This document shows, piece after piece, positions 16,625-25,398 of a DNA stretch of 64,000 nucleotides. The stretch comes from Kribbella solani. Its GTDB lineage: Bacteria; Actinomycetota; Actinomycetes; Propionibacteriales; Kribbellaceae. Below the pieces are notes generated by a model. The model worked only from the letters and a program-made list of their open reading frames with translations. It made no database searches and had not been told where the DNA came from. The stretch lies in NCBI RefSeq assembly GCF_014205295.1, contig NZ_JACHNF010000001.1, positions 1,798,001-1,862,000 on the forward strand, written 5' to 3'. Within the stretch, counting starts at the first letter, position 1. Each line of letters begins with the position of its first letter. Made by a program: the position numbers and the translations under genes.

Positions 16625-16645
16625 CGGCTTTAATAAATAAACTAG
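16625..16645. promoter_or_regulatory. AT-rich TTTAATAAATAAA motif, probable ROK operator
   Basis: CTTTAATAAATAAAC lies ~25-40 bp upstream of the ROK gene, an AT island in GC-rich DNA. NagC/XylR-type ROK operators are AT-rich with TTTA/TAAA elements. Probably autoregulatory. Confidence 0.4.
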
Positions 16646-16689
16646 CAGAACGGGCGGGGCGACGGCAACGACTATCCGGGCAGGAATGA

Positions 16690-17367
16690 CTATCTGAGCA
16701 GGATGGTGCGTTCGGCCACAGTCCAGGTGGTCGTCGTCAGCAGGTACAGCCCGGCCGCGAGGGGCAGGAACGCCGCGCTCAGCAACGTCCCGAACGGCAA
16801 CAGCCGCGCGATCCGGCGCGACATCGGCGTCGCGGTCTCGTCCAGCTGCCGAAGCTGCAACCGCGCCGAGAAGAACGCGACGACGGTCAGCAGCGCGGCG
16901 AGGACGAGGAACGCCGGCGTACCGGTCACAACCGGCCAGTGCACGCCGAGCGGAGCACCGAGCAGACTGCCGCTGATCAAGCGGTTCGCCTCCCCCGCGA
17001 CCGTCGGATGCGAGAACAGCGTGTACATCAGCCAGAAGAACGGCAGCTGCGCGAACATCGGCAGGAACCCGGCGAACAACGACGTACCGGACTCGGACTG
17101 CAGTTTGGCGACCTCACGTTGCAACCGCTCCGGGTTGTCCCGGTGACGCTCGGTCAACTGTTTCAGCTGTGGCATCAACGCCGCGCGGGCTTTCATGCCG
17201 CGTTGCGCACGGACCGAAAGCGGTACGAGGCACAGCCGTACGACGACCGTGCACAACACGATCGCGATCACCGCGGCGTACGCGCCGGTGAGCGGTTGAA
17301 GGGCCGAGACGAGTGAGTTGAGGACGTGATAGGCACCGGCGACCGGTGCCTCCAGGAAGGAAGGCAC
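16690..17367 (-). CDS. YidC/Oxa1-family membrane insertase paralogue
   Basis: Membrane protein insertase-like, 225 residues. The core hydrophobic helices are present, with the groove arginine in CTVVVRLCLVPLSVRAQRGMKA and the cytoplasmic hairpin RHRDNPERLQREVAKLQSE. It is shorter than the main YidC and has no large periplasmic domain or lipobox, as expected for a second actinobacterial copy. GTG 17367 follows GGAG. It is the third gene after the sigma factor and the DUF6412 protein; DUF6412 and such YidC paralogues are commonly neighbours. Confidence 0.85.
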   Translation of the reverse strand: MPSFLEAPVAGAYHVLNSLVSALQPLTGAYAAVIAIVLCTVVVRLCLVPLSVRAQRGMKARAALMPQLKQLTERHRDNPERLQREVAKLQSESGTSLFAGFLPMFAQLPFFWLMYTLFSHPTVAGEANRLISGSLLGAPLGVHWPVVTGTPAFLVLAALLTVVAFFSARLQLRQLDETATPMSRRIARLLPFGTLLSAAFLPLAAGLYLLTTTTWTVAERTILLR

Positions 17368-17430
17368 AGCAGAACTCCACGAGTGAGAAGGAACGGGTCA
17401 GCGGGCGCGCTGCCTGGGCAGCGCGCGGCA

Positions 17431-17697
17431 TTACCGTCCCGGTGCTCGTGGACGCGGACGACCGGCCGCGTCGGGATCCCGGAGTCGCAGGAACCGGGTC
17501 TGCTCGTCACGGTCGCGGACGGAGGCAGCCCGGGCGAGCAGTGGCGTGGCGCAGGCACCGGACAGGCGCGCGGACGACCGCGCGACCACTGCCAGCGCCA
17601 ACAGCAAGGCCGCTGCCGTGAGCACGGCAGCGGCCAAGGAGGCTGTTTCGAAGACAGGGATCACCAGCGCGAGCGCACCGGCGATCCACTGTGACAT
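17431..17697 (-). CDS. DUF6412 family small membrane protein
   Basis: 88 residues: one or two hydrophobic helices (ALALVIPVFETASLAAAVLTAAALLLALAVVA) and a charged tail ending FLRLRDPDAAGRPRPRAPGR, the RDPDAxGRxRPRAPG signature I associate with DUF6412 proteins beside YidC paralogues. ATG 17697 is three bases after the sigma-factor stop and the YidC gene follows after 63 bp. May act with the insertase; no biochemical role is known to me. Confidence 0.7.
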   Translation of the reverse strand: MSQWIAGALALVIPVFETASLAAAVLTAAALLLALAVVARSSARLSGACATPLLARAASVRDRDEQTRFLRLRDPDAAGRPRPRAPGR

Positions 17698-17700
17698 CGG

Positions 17701-19011
17701 TCAGTCCAGGTAGTCCCGGAGGACCTGCGAGCGCGACGGGTGCCGCAGCTTCGACATGGTCTTGGACTCGATCTGGCGGATCCGCTCGCGGGTCACGCCG
17801 TACACCTTGCCGATCTCGTCGAGCGTCTTCGGCTGGCCGTCGGTGAGACCGAACCGCATCGAGACGACGCCGGCCTCGCGCTCGGACAGCGTGTCCAGCA
17901 CCGCGTGCAGCTGCTCCTGGAGCAGCGTGAACGAGACCGCCTCGGCCGGCACGATCGCCTCGGAGTCCTCGATCAGGTCACCGAACTCGGAGTCGCCGTC
18001 CTCACCGAGCGGCGTGTGCAGTGAGATCGGCTCGCGACCGTACTTCTGCACCTCGATGACCTTCTCCGGGGTCATGTCGAGCTCCTTGGCGAGCTCCTCC
18101 GGAGTCGGCTCCCGGCCGAGGTCCTGCAGCATCTGCCGCTGGACGCGGGCCAGCTTGTTGATGACCTCGACCATGTGCACCGGGATCCGGATGGTCCGGG
18201 CCTGGTCGGCCATCGCGCGGGTGATCGCCTGCCGGATCCACCAGGTCGCGTACGTGGAGAACTTGTAGCCCTTGGTGTAGTCGAACTTCTCCACCGCGCG
18301 GATCAGACCGAGGTTGCCCTCCTGGATCAGGTCCAGGAACAGCATGCCGCGACCGGTGTAGCGCTTGGCCAGCGACACCACCAGCCGCAGGTTGGCCTCG
18401 AGCAGGTGGTTCTTGGCGCGCCGGCCGTCCTCGGAGATCCACTCGTACTCGTCGCGGACCTTCTCCTTGAGCTTGGCCGCCTCGTCGGCGATCTGCTCCT
18501 CGGCGAACAGGCCGGCCTCGATCCGCTTCGCGAGCTCGACCTCCTGCTCGGCGTTCAGCAGCGGGACCTTGCCGATCTGCTTCAGGTAGTCCTTGACCGG
18601 GTCGGCGGTGGCACCGGCGACCATCACCTGCTGCTCGGGCTCGTCGGTCTCGTCGGCCTCGGAGACGATGAAGCCCTGGTCCTCGGTGAGCTCCTTCTCC
18701 AGCGGCTTGACCGCATCGGGGCTGAAGTCCGCCTCGTCCACGTCGTCCAGCGCGCGCGGCTTTCCGGTCTTCGGGTCGATCGAAAGACCCGCCTCGGACA
18801 CTGCCTTCTTCGCCGTAGCCTTCTTGGCAGCGGCCTTCTTCGCGGGGATACCGTCCTCCTTGGTGCCGGCGGGCTTCACTGCCGCCTTCTTCGCCGCCGC
18901 CTTGCTGGCAGCGGCATCGGTGACTCGGGCGCTGGTCCTCGGAGCCGTGCTGCGGGCGGCCACGGCCCGGGCCGGCTCGGCGGGAAGATTCTCGGACGAG
19001 CTGGACGACAC
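17701..19011 (-). CDS. rpoD: Principal RNA polymerase sigma factor (RpoD/HrdB/SigA)
   Basis: Housekeeping sigma-70 of 436 residues. The first ~125 are a Lys/Ala-rich tail with repeated AAKKA units, typical of actinobacterial HrdB. Then region 1.2 ([29 protein letters not shown]), region 2 with [22 protein letters not shown] core and [19 protein letters not shown] and [13 protein letters not shown], region 3, and region 4 ending [23 protein letters not shown] 19011 follows AGAGG. Leads an apparent operon with DUF6412 and YidC genes. The related but smaller sigma factor at 32.6 kb is a group 2 member. Confidence 0.95.
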   Translation of the reverse strand: MSSSSSENLPAEPARAVAARSTAPRTSARVTDAAASKAAAKKAAVKPAGTKEDGIPAKKAAAKKATAKKAVSEAGLSIDPKTGKPRALDDVDEADFSPDAVKPLEKELTEDQGFIVSEADETDEPEQQVMVAGATADPVKDYLKQIGKVPLLNAEQEVELAKRIEAGLFAEEQIADEAAKLKEKVRDEYEWISEDGRRAKNHLLEANLRLVVSLAKRYTGRGMLFLDLIQEGNLGLIRAVEKFDYTKGYKFSTYATWWIRQAITRAMADQARTIRIPVHMVEVINKLARVQRQMLQDLGREPTPEELAKELDMTPEKVIEVQKYGREPISLHTPLGEDGDSEFGDLIEDSEAIVPAEAVSFTLLQEQLHAVLDTLSEREAGVVSMRFGLTDGQPKTLDEIGKVYGVTRERIRQIESKTMSKLRHPSRSQVLRDYLD

Positions 19012-19122
19012 GAATTACCTCTCGTCTGACGCAGGGTTTGTACGGCGGTACGACGTTGTGATGCTGAGTCTTTGGGTACTGCGGTGTGTGGCTGCTCGCT
19101 GGTCAGGCGGCGGCAACAGTCC

Positions 19123-19128
19123 ATTGTA
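19123..19128 (-). promoter_or_regulatory. Possible -10 box for the principal sigma factor gene
   Basis: TACAAT on the minus strand about 110 bp before the GTG of rpoD, a near-consensus -10 hexamer in very GC-rich DNA. No convincing -35 at 17-18 bp. The rest of the 19012-19216 gap shows nothing else. Confidence 0.35.
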
Positions 19129-19216
19129 ATCCGCGAACCAAGCTCAGGCGTCGCACGACCCCCCGCCGGGCCCGTTTCCGGAGCCCACCGCGAGGGGTCG
19201 CCGACCGCATCGCTAC

Positions 19217-19837
19217 TCAACCGTTACGTGTCTTCCGCAGTGGCCGCGCCACCACCCGTTGCCGGACCAGCTGCTGCTCCTGCTTGAACTGCCGGACCTT
19301 CACCAGCGACGCCACGTCGATCACGTCGGCGACGGACTTGAACGCGCCGTCCTCGCCGTACGGTTCGGAGGCCTCGCGCCAGCCGCGCGGGCGGACCTTG
19401 AGCTGTTTGCCGAGCAGCGCGACGAAGATCTTCGCCTTCTGCGCGCCGAAGCCGGGCAGCGCCGACAGCCGGGCCAGCAGGTCGTCGCCGGACTTCACGT
19501 CCGACCACAGCCCGGAGGCGTTACCGGAGTACTGCTCGTCCAGATGCTTGGCCAGGGTCTGGATCCGGGCCGCCATCGCGGTCGGGAACCGGTGCACGGC
19601 GGGCGGGCCGGCCACCACCTCGACGAAGGCGTCGGGGTCGTACTGCGCGACGGTGGACGGGTCGAACGGGCCGATCATCCGCTGGGCGATCGCGACCGGG
19701 CCGGCGAAGGCCCGTTCCATCGGGATCTGCTGGTCGAGCAACATCCCCACCAGCAGGGCGAACGGATCTCTGCTCAGCATCTCGTCGGCGTCAGGCTGCT
19801 GCGCCAGGCACAGCTTCCGGCTACGTGTCGAAGTCAC
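19217..19837 (-). CDS. HhH-GPD family base-excision repair protein
   Basis: 206-residue DNA-glycosylase-fold protein. It carries ALLVGMLLDQQIPMERAFAGP, matching the N-terminal helices of the uncharacterised actinobacterial HhH-GPD group (TIGR03252 type), and the hairpin LSALPGFGAQKAKIFVALLGK. The Cys ligands of Nth/MutY are absent, so there is no 4Fe-4S cluster. GTG 19837 is one base after the universal stress protein stop (TGAGGTG), so translation is coupled. Lesion specificity is unknown. Confidence 0.82.
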   Translation of the reverse strand: MTSTRSRKLCLAQQPDADEMLSRDPFALLVGMLLDQQIPMERAFAGPVAIAQRMIGPFDPSTVAQYDPDAFVEVVAGPPAVHRFPTAMAARIQTLAKHLDEQYSGNASGLWSDVKSGDDLLARLSALPGFGAQKAKIFVALLGKQLKVRPRGWREASEPYGEDGAFKSVADVIDVASLVKVRQFKQEQQLVRQRVVARPLRKTRNG

Positions 19838-19838
19838 C

Positions 19839-20252
19839 TCAGTCCTCCCCTTCGTCGGCCTTCACGGCCAGCACCGGACACGGCGCGTCGAGCAGCACCC
19901 GCTGCGCGTTGCTGCCGAGGATGAGCTTGCCGACCGGTGACCGGCGCCGTAGCCCGATCACGATGAACTCCGCCTGCACCTGCTCGGCGACGGCCACCAG
20001 GTCCTCCGCCGGATCGAGTCCACGGACCAGCTGCCGCACCTCGTACGGCACGCCGGTCGAGTCGAGCTGCTCCCGTACTTCCGTCAGCGCGGCGTCGTTC
20101 GCTGCCGCCTCGTCACTGTCGTAACCACGTCCGCCGCGGTGTGAGTTCACCACCACCAGCTTGGCGTCGCGCAGCGCCGCTTCCTCGGCCGCACGCCGAA
20201 GGGCCGCACGGCCTTCCGCCTTCGGCACATAACCCACGACGATGGTCGTCAT
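19839..20252 (-). CDS. Universal stress protein (UspA family)
   Basis: Single-domain Usp of 137 residues. It starts MTTIVVGYVPKAEGRAAL and carries the ATP-binding signature GLRRRSPVGKLILGSNAQRVLL (G-x2-G-x9-G-S/N variant) with PCPVLAV at the end. Probably nucleotide binding. It leads a two-gene unit with the HhH-GPD repair protein. ATG 20252. Confidence 0.88.
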   Translation of the reverse strand: MTTIVVGYVPKAEGRAALRRAAEEAALRDAKLVVVNSHRGGRGYDSDEAAANDAALTEVREQLDSTGVPYEVRQLVRGLDPAEDLVAVAEQVQAEFIVIGLRRRSPVGKLILGSNAQRVLLDAPCPVLAVKADEGED

Positions 20253-20395
20253 CGCCCTGCCTCACCTCCGGGTGTGTGTCGACCCGTCTCGAACGATACT
20301 GCTCCCGACCTCGGTCGGCATCCGCTGCATTTGCACCTGTTGTGTCGCACCGGTGACGGAGGGCAGTGCCCGTGTACTACCCTGCACGGGCCCGT

Positions 20396-20572
20396 CTAAT
20401 CTTCCGGTGCGCACACCTTTGCAGGGCTGTCACCGAATGCGCCACCCCTGTAGTCCGGGTCGTTATCGAACTCGTTACCCAACCGACCGGCCGCGGGCAG
20501 CACGGAATCCCGGGCGCCGTTGCCCAGGGCAAGTTGGGCACTCCGGACTAACCGGTTCAGTCGATCGGCCAT
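20396..20572 (-). CDS. Possible 58-residue small protein after the ligase gene
   Basis: ATG 20572 overlaps the last 16 bases of the glutamate-cysteine-ligase-family gene in another frame and runs to TAG at 20396. Product begins MADRLNRLVRSAQLALGNGA and has an acidic C-terminal half (GNEFDNDPDYRGG). The third codon positions are GC-rich but less so than in neighbours. I recognise no family. It could be a chance frame in the leader region upstream of the universal stress gene. Confidence 0.3.
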   Translation of the reverse strand: MADRLNRLVRSAQLALGNGARDSVLPAAGRLGNEFDNDPDYRGGAFGDSPAKVCAPED

Positions 20573-22035
20573 TCGTGCACGGGAGTGTTCGCGTGCATGT
20601 GATCGCGATAGCGGCGGAGCATTCCGCGCAACGCGTCCCGGCGACCGTGCGACCCCTTTGTATACAGCACATGGAACTGTTCGGCCTGCCACGACGCGCC
20701 GTTGCGCCCAGTCAGGCAACGCTGCTCGATGATGCCCAGCAAACGGTCACGCACCGCGACGTCGACGCCCCACGCGTCCAGACCGCGAACCGCCAACGGC
20801 AGCAGGCGTCTGAGCACCAGCTCGGTCGCCCGGGCGGTACCGACGCCGGGCCAGAACACCTCGGCCTCGACGCCGTTCCGGGCCGCGGCGTGGAAGTTCT
20901 CCTCGGCGGCACTGAACGACATCTGCGACCAGATCGGGCGTTCGTCGTCGGCAAGGGCCCGGACCAGTCCGAAATAGAAAGCACCGTTGGCAATGGTGTC
21001 GACGACCGTCGGTCCGGCCGGCAGCACGCGATTCTCCACCCGCAGGTGCGGTTTCTCCCGGACAACGTCGTACACCGGGCGGTTCCAGCGATAGATCGTC
21101 CCGTTGTGCAGCCGCAACTCCGAAAGCGCGGGGGTGTCACCACGGTCCAGTACGGCGATCGGATCCTCGTCGGAGGTGACCGGCAGCAGCGCCGGGTAGT
21201 ACCGCGAGTTCTCCTCGAAGAGATCGAAGATCGACGTGATCCAGCGTTCGCCGAACCAGACCCGGGGGCGTACGCCCTGCGTCTTCAGCTCGTGCGTACG
21301 AGTGTCCGCGGCCTGTTCGAACAAGGCGATCCGGGTTTCGCGGAGCAGCTCCTTGCCGAACAGGAACGGCGAGTTGGCGCCGACCGCGAGTTGTACGCCG
21401 GAGATCGCCTGCGCCGCGTTCCAGTACCGCGGAAAGGCTTCCGGGGTGACCTGGAGATGGAACTGCGTCGACGTGCAGGCAGCTTCGGGGACGATGCTGT
21501 CCGCGGTCGCCCGCAACCGTTCGATGCCGTCGATGGAGATCTCCACGTCCTCGCCGCGGGCGGCGAAGATCTGGTCGTTCAGCAACGCGTACCGCGGGTT
21601 GGTGCTGAGCGCGTCGCGGCGGATGTGCTCGGTCAGCAGCGTCGGCAGGATGCCGACCACCACCATCGACGAACCGGTCCGGGCCGCTTTCTCCTCGGCC
21701 GCGTTCAGGCTGTCCCGGATGTTCGACTCCATCGTGTCCAGGCCGAGCCCGTCGATCTGCCCCGGTGGCACGTTGATCTCGATGTTGAACTGGCCGAGCT
21801 CGGTCTGGAACGCGTCGTCCTCGATCGCGCTCAGGACCTCGGCGTTCTTGAACGCCGGGTCACAGCGCTCGTCGACCAGGTTCAGCTCGATCTCGATCCC
21901 GGTCATCGGCCGCTCGGGCGCGAACCGGGCCTCGCGCAGCATCCGCGCGAAGGCGTCCAGGTTGCGGTGCACCTGTTCGCGGAACGCGGTCCGGTCCGCC
22001 CGGGTGAACTCGACCCGGTCGACTTCCTCACCCAT
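20557..22035 (-). CDS. Glutamate--cysteine ligase family (GCS2) protein
   Basis: 492-residue carboxylate-amine ligase of the GCS2 fold. The N-terminal part has TGIEIELNLVD, the metal/glutamate site of the fold, with FNIEINVPP after it; later segments STQFHLQV, GANSPFLFGK and LRVENRVLP fit the family. Members join glutamate to cysteine or to another amine; in mycothiol-producing actinobacteria such proteins may make gamma-glutamylcysteine for ergothioneine-type pathways or act on unknown amines. ATG 22035 follows GGAGGGCGCTG. No ergothioneine genes adjoin it. Confidence 0.8.
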   Translation of the reverse strand: MGEEVDRVEFTRADRTAFREQVHRNLDAFARMLREARFAPERPMTGIEIELNLVDERCDPAFKNAEVLSAIEDDAFQTELGQFNIEINVPPGQIDGLGLDTMESNIRDSLNAAEEKAARTGSSMVVVGILPTLLTEHIRRDALSTNPRYALLNDQIFAARGEDVEISIDGIERLRATADSIVPEAACTSTQFHLQVTPEAFPRYWNAAQAISGVQLAVGANSPFLFGKELLRETRIALFEQAADTRTHELKTQGVRPRVWFGERWITSIFDLFEENSRYYPALLPVTSDEDPIAVLDRGDTPALSELRLHNGTIYRWNRPVYDVVREKPHLRVENRVLPAGPTVVDTIANGAFYFGLVRALADDERPIWSQMSFSAAEENFHAAARNGVEAEVFWPGVGTARATELVLRRLLPLAVRGLDAWGVDVAVRDRLLGIIEQRCLTGRNGASWQAEQFHVLYTKGSHGRRDALRGMLRRYRDHMHANTPVHEWPID

Positions 22036-22152
22036 CAGCGCCCTCCCTGCTGGCTCCTTTGCTCAGTGTGCCTGAAGGTGCCCGCTCCCGGGCGGCTCAA
22101 GCGCGTGGCTTTGCCGTCAGCAACTGTCGGCGCGGCCTGCGAGACTGATCAG

Positions 22153-23511
22153 GTGCGTGGGGAGCCTTCGGTGCTGCATGTCGATCTGGACGCGTTCTTC
22201 GCGGCCGTCGAGCAGCGGGACAAGCCGTCACTGCGGGGCAAGCCCGTGGTCGTCGGCGGCGTCGGCGTCCGCGGCGTCGTCTCCACCGCGTCGTACGAAG
22301 CACGCAAGTACGGGGTCCGGTCCGCGATGTCGACGGCCGAAGCGCGATCCCGCTGCCCACACGCCGCGTACCTGGGTCCACGCTTCGAGGTGTACCGGCA
22401 GAGCAGCCGCGCGGTGATGGCGGAGATGCGGGCGCTGTCGCCGCTGGTCGAGCCGTTGTCGCTCGACGAGGCGTTCATCGATCTGGCCGCGAGTGGGCTG
22501 ACCGGGCTGACGGTCGAGGACGTGACAGCGATCGCGAACGACCTGAAGGCGGCGATCCGGAAGGTGTCCGGCGGTCTGACCGCGTCGGTCGGTGCCGGTA
22601 CGTCGAAGCTGATCGCCAAGATCGCCAGCGATCTGGACAAGCCCGACGGCGTCGTCGTCGTACCGGCCGGCACCGAGGCGGAGTTCCTCGCGCCGATGCA
22701 GGTGACGGTCATTCCCGGTGTCGGCCCGGCCACCACGCAACGGCTCAACCTGGCCGGCGTTCGTACGGTCGCGGATTTGCAGCAACTGGACGAGGACGAG
22801 CTGATTCGCCAGCTCGGATCGGCGCACGGCAGCAGCCTGTACCGGCTGGCCGTCGCGGCCGACGAACGTCCGGTGGTGAGTGATCGGGAGACCAAGTCGG
22901 TCAGCGTCGAGGACACGTTCGAGACCGACCTGATCGATCGCGCGGTGCTGACCGTGATCAGCGACCGGATGGCGCATCGGGTCGGCGAGCGGTTGCGGAA
23001 GGCGCAGCTCTCCGGCCGGACTGTGACGGTCAAGACCCGGATGCACGACTTCACCACCCACACCCGGTCGTCGACGCTGGCCGGACCGACCGACGACCCC
23101 CGGGTGATCGCGCGGGTCGCGCGCCGGCTGCTGGAGGAGAGCGACCTCGGCGGCGGCATCCGGTTGCTCGGAGTAGGCGTTTCGTCACTGGCCGACTGGA
23201 TTCAGGACGACCTGTTCACCGAGGAGGAGTTCGCGTCGGCCGCACCGGTCGACGTGGTCGAGCTGCCGTCACGGCCACGGGACCAGCGCGGCTACCACCC
23301 AGGGCAGGACGTCGAGCACGCGGAGCACGGCCGGGGCTGGGTGTGGGGCTCGGGCCGCGGCCGGGTGACGGTCCGGTTCGAGACCGCCGAGACTCCCCCG
23401 GGCCCGGTCCGGACGTTCTCGGTGGACGATCCGGCGCTGACAAAAGTCGTCCATGCCGGTGCGGATGCTGACGGAGAACCCGTAACTGACCACAATGGGC
23501 CAAGTGAATGA
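22153..23511 (+). CDS. dinB: DNA polymerase IV (DinB, Y family)
   Basis: Translesion polymerase of 452 residues. Catalytic acidic residues lie in HVDLDAFFAAVEQ and LSLDEAFID; the fingers contain SYEARKYGVRSAMSTAEA; the HhH region is VTVIPGVGPATTQRL; the little-finger domain follows, then a ~100-residue C-terminal domain (HGRGWVWGSGRGRVTVRFE). GTG 22153 aligns with the usual MR..SILHxD start; GTG 22171, with GGGGAG upstream, is possible. The frame is open far upstream, but that part is antisense to the ligase gene. No canonical SOS box is visible upstream. Confidence 0.92.
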   Translation: MRGEPSVLHVDLDAFFAAVEQRDKPSLRGKPVVVGGVGVRGVVSTASYEARKYGVRSAMSTAEARSRCPHAAYLGPRFEVYRQSSRAVMAEMRALSPLVEPLSLDEAFIDLAASGLTGLTVEDVTAIANDLKAAIRKVSGGLTASVGAGTSKLIAKIASDLDKPDGVVVVPAGTEAEFLAPMQVTVIPGVGPATTQRLNLAGVRTVADLQQLDEDELIRQLGSAHGSSLYRLAVAADERPVVSDRETKSVSVEDTFETDLIDRAVLTVISDRMAHRVGERLRKAQLSGRTVTVKTRMHDFTTHTRSSTLAGPTDDPRVIARVARRLLEESDLGGGIRLLGVGVSSLADWIQDDLFTEEEFASAAPVDVVELPSRPRDQRGYHPGQDVEHAEHGRGWVWGSGRGRVTVRFETAETPPGPVRTFSVDDPALTKVVHAGADADGEPVTDHNGPSE

Positions 23512-24451
23512 GGAACGGCGGGGGGTCTACCCGTTCTGCGCGTCGTGTACGGCGTGCTCGGTGGCCTGGCGGGTGACCGACACGTCCGGCCCGGGCAGCG
23601 GCCACTTCTACGGGCACCGCGACACCTGCCAGGACTGCGGTTCCTCGATCCGGACGCCGTACCACACCGTGTTGTGGGTGCCGGTGTCGAAGCTCGGCGA
23701 GTTCCGGGTCATTTCGACCGGTGGTCGCAACTACATCGGCCGGAAGCTGATCGCTCAGCCGGTGCATTCCGTCGTACGCGGTGAGCCGGTGTCCGCGATC
23801 GCGGAGCATCCGGAGCTCGAGGTGGCGTCGGAGTACCGCACGGCCGAGGCGTACTGGGAGGACAGCGAGCCTGGCCAGGCGTTGCCGTTCTACCAGGAGG
23901 CGCTGGTCGAGCGGGAGAAGGTGCTCCGCGCCGATGACCCGGCCACGCTGCGGGTGCGGTTGCGGGTGGCACAAGGCTTGCTCGCCACGGCGAACTACGG
24001 CCGGGCGATCGCGTGGTTCGAGCTACTGACGCCGCAGTTGGTCGACGTGTTCGGTCCGCATCACGACCTGACCCACGCCGCGACCGAGGCGGTCACCGGC
24101 GCGCGGTTGATGGTCGGCGGCCCGCGGGCGGAGGCGCGGTTGCTCGCGGACGTCGTCGCGGCCGACGAGCAGGACGTCGGTCCGGGCGATCCTCAGTTGC
24201 TGCGCGATCGGGCCGCGCTGGGTCAGGCGTTGCTTGCCTGCGGCGAGATCTCGGACGCGCTCTACGCGCTCAGCCGCGTGGTCCGCGACGCACGTCCCGG
24301 GCATCCGGACACCGCGGTGTACCGGGCCGCGCTGCTGGACGCGTGCGAGGTGGCCGAGGCTCGCGGAAAGCGGCGCGAGGTGCTGCTCGCCGAGACGGCC
24401 CGCCAGGTGCTCAGCGATGAAAGCACCCCGACCGGCATGGGCACGGACTAG
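23495..24451 (+). CDS. Zinc-ribbon-headed TPR-like protein
   Basis: 318 residues. The N-terminal 50 carry CASCTAC and CQDCGSS, a possible four-Cys zinc site, followed by a small beta region ending GGRNYIGRKL. From ~105 on it is helical with tetratricopeptide-like units of the kinesin-light-chain style (YWEDSEPGQALPFYQEALVEREKVLRADDPATLRVRLRVAQ). ATG 23495 overlaps the dinB end by 17 bases, so the two are probably cotranscribed. I do not recognise a function; a scaffold or regulatory role is the most that can be said. Confidence 0.75.
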   Translation: MGQVNEERRGVYPFCASCTACSVAWRVTDTSGPGSGHFYGHRDTCQDCGSSIRTPYHTVLWVPVSKLGEFRVISTGGRNYIGRKLIAQPVHSVVRGEPVSAIAEHPELEVASEYRTAEAYWEDSEPGQALPFYQEALVEREKVLRADDPATLRVRLRVAQGLLATANYGRAIAWFELLTPQLVDVFGPHHDLTHAATEAVTGARLMVGGPRAEARLLADVVAADEQDVGPGDPQLLRDRAALGQALLACGEISDALYALSRVVRDARPGHPDTAVYRAALLDACEVAEARGKRREVLLAETARQVLSDESTPTGMGTD

Positions 24452-24489
24452 CCGGGTACCGGAGGCTCCCCGAGAGAGGAGCTGACGGC

Positions 24490-25005
24490 ATGCCGAAGAT
24501 TCTTCCGGCGACAGGTGGTGACGTGGTCGAGGTGATCCTGGCCGATCACCGGTGGTTCGAGGAGGCGCTGCGGGAGCTGCGCGACGTACGCGGCGACCGT
24601 GCGGCCGTCCTCGCCGACCTGGCCACGGTGCTGATCGCGCACGCGGAGGCAGAAGAGTCGAAGGTGTACCCGACGCTGCGCCGCAAGGACGCCATCGACG
24701 CGGACGAGGTCGAGCACTCCGAGCATGAACATGCCGAGGGCAACGAAGCGCTGCTGGACCTGATGGAGGTGGCGGACACCGGCAGCGAGGAGTTCAGCAG
24801 CAAGCTGCACGAGTTGTCGGAAGCGCTCACCCATCACCTCGACGAGGAGGAGCGCGACGTTCTCAACCCGGCGCGTCCGGACGTCACACAGGACGTCCGC
24901 GACAAACTCGGCGGAACCTTCGCGGCCGAACGAGCCCGCCTGATCGACGCCGGCTGCGGCAGCATCGAGAACGTCCGCAAGGTCGTCGCGAGCGAACAGT
25001 CCTGA
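24490..25005 (+). CDS. Hemerythrin HHE-domain protein
   Basis: 171-residue four-helix protein. Histidine/glutamate ligands of a diiron site are visible: H in LADHRWFEE, HAEAEES (HxxxE), HSEHEHAEGNE, and HHLDEEE. Likely binds O2, NO or iron, or acts in oxidative-stress sensing. The ATG is preceded by GAGAGGAGCTGACGGC. Its TGA abuts the stop of the convergent YccF gene. Confidence 0.85.
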   Translation: MPKILPATGGDVVEVILADHRWFEEALRELRDVRGDRAAVLADLATVLIAHAEAEESKVYPTLRRKDAIDADEVEHSEHEHAEGNEALLDLMEVADTGSEEFSSKLHELSEALTHHLDEEERDVLNPARPDVTQDVRDKLGGTFAAERARLIDAGCGSIENVRKVVASEQS

Positions 25006-25398
25006 TCAGCGCACGGCGAACGGCTGGTTGGTCGGCACGATCTCCTTGCCCAGTGGGAGCAGCGAGACCGGGATCAGCTTGAAGTTCGCGACGCCGAGCG
25101 GGATGCCGATGATGGTCAGGCAGAGCGCGATGCCGGTGGTCAGGTGGCCGAGCGCCAGCCACCAGCCGGCGAAGATGATCCAGATCAGGTTGCCGAGCAA
25201 CGCGCCCGCGCCGGCGTCGCGCCGGTCGACCACGGTCCGGCCGAACGGCCACAGCGTGTACCCGGCGATCCGGAACGACGCGACCCCGAACGGGATGGTG
25301 ATGATCAGCACGCAGCAGATGATTCCGGCGACGGCGTACCCGACCGCGAGCCAGAACCCGGCGAGCACCAGCCAGATCAGGTTGAGGAGCGTCTTCAT
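25006..25398 (-). CDS. YccF domain membrane protein
   Basis: 130 residues, two copies of the YccF repeat: LLNLIWLVLAGFWLAVGYAVAGIICCVLIITIPFG and LLGNLIWIIFAGWWLALGHLTTGIALCLTIIGIPLG, four helices in total. Function unknown in the family. ATG 25398 overlaps the hydrolase stop by four bases (ATGA), placing it last in the SDR-dehydrogenase-hydrolase operon. Confidence 0.88.
   Translation of the reverse strand: MKTLLNLIWLVLAGFWLAVGYAVAGIICCVLIITIPFGVASFRIAGYTLWPFGRTVVDRRDAGAGALLGNLIWIIFAGWWLALGHLTTGIALCLTIIGIPLGVANFKLIPVSLLPLGKEIVPTNQPFAVR

Noticed and set aside
20253..20395. Riboswitch-like leader upstream of the universal stress gene
   Set aside because: Some GC-rich stems can be drawn but no conserved riboswitch core was recognised.
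20242..22152. Long open frame fused ahead of DNA polymerase IV
   Set aside because: It is antisense to the ligase-like gene and has no protein-like character; the polymerase alignment begins at 22153.
22036..22152. SOS box before DNA polymerase IV
   Set aside because: No GAACNNNNGTTC-like sequence in the gap.
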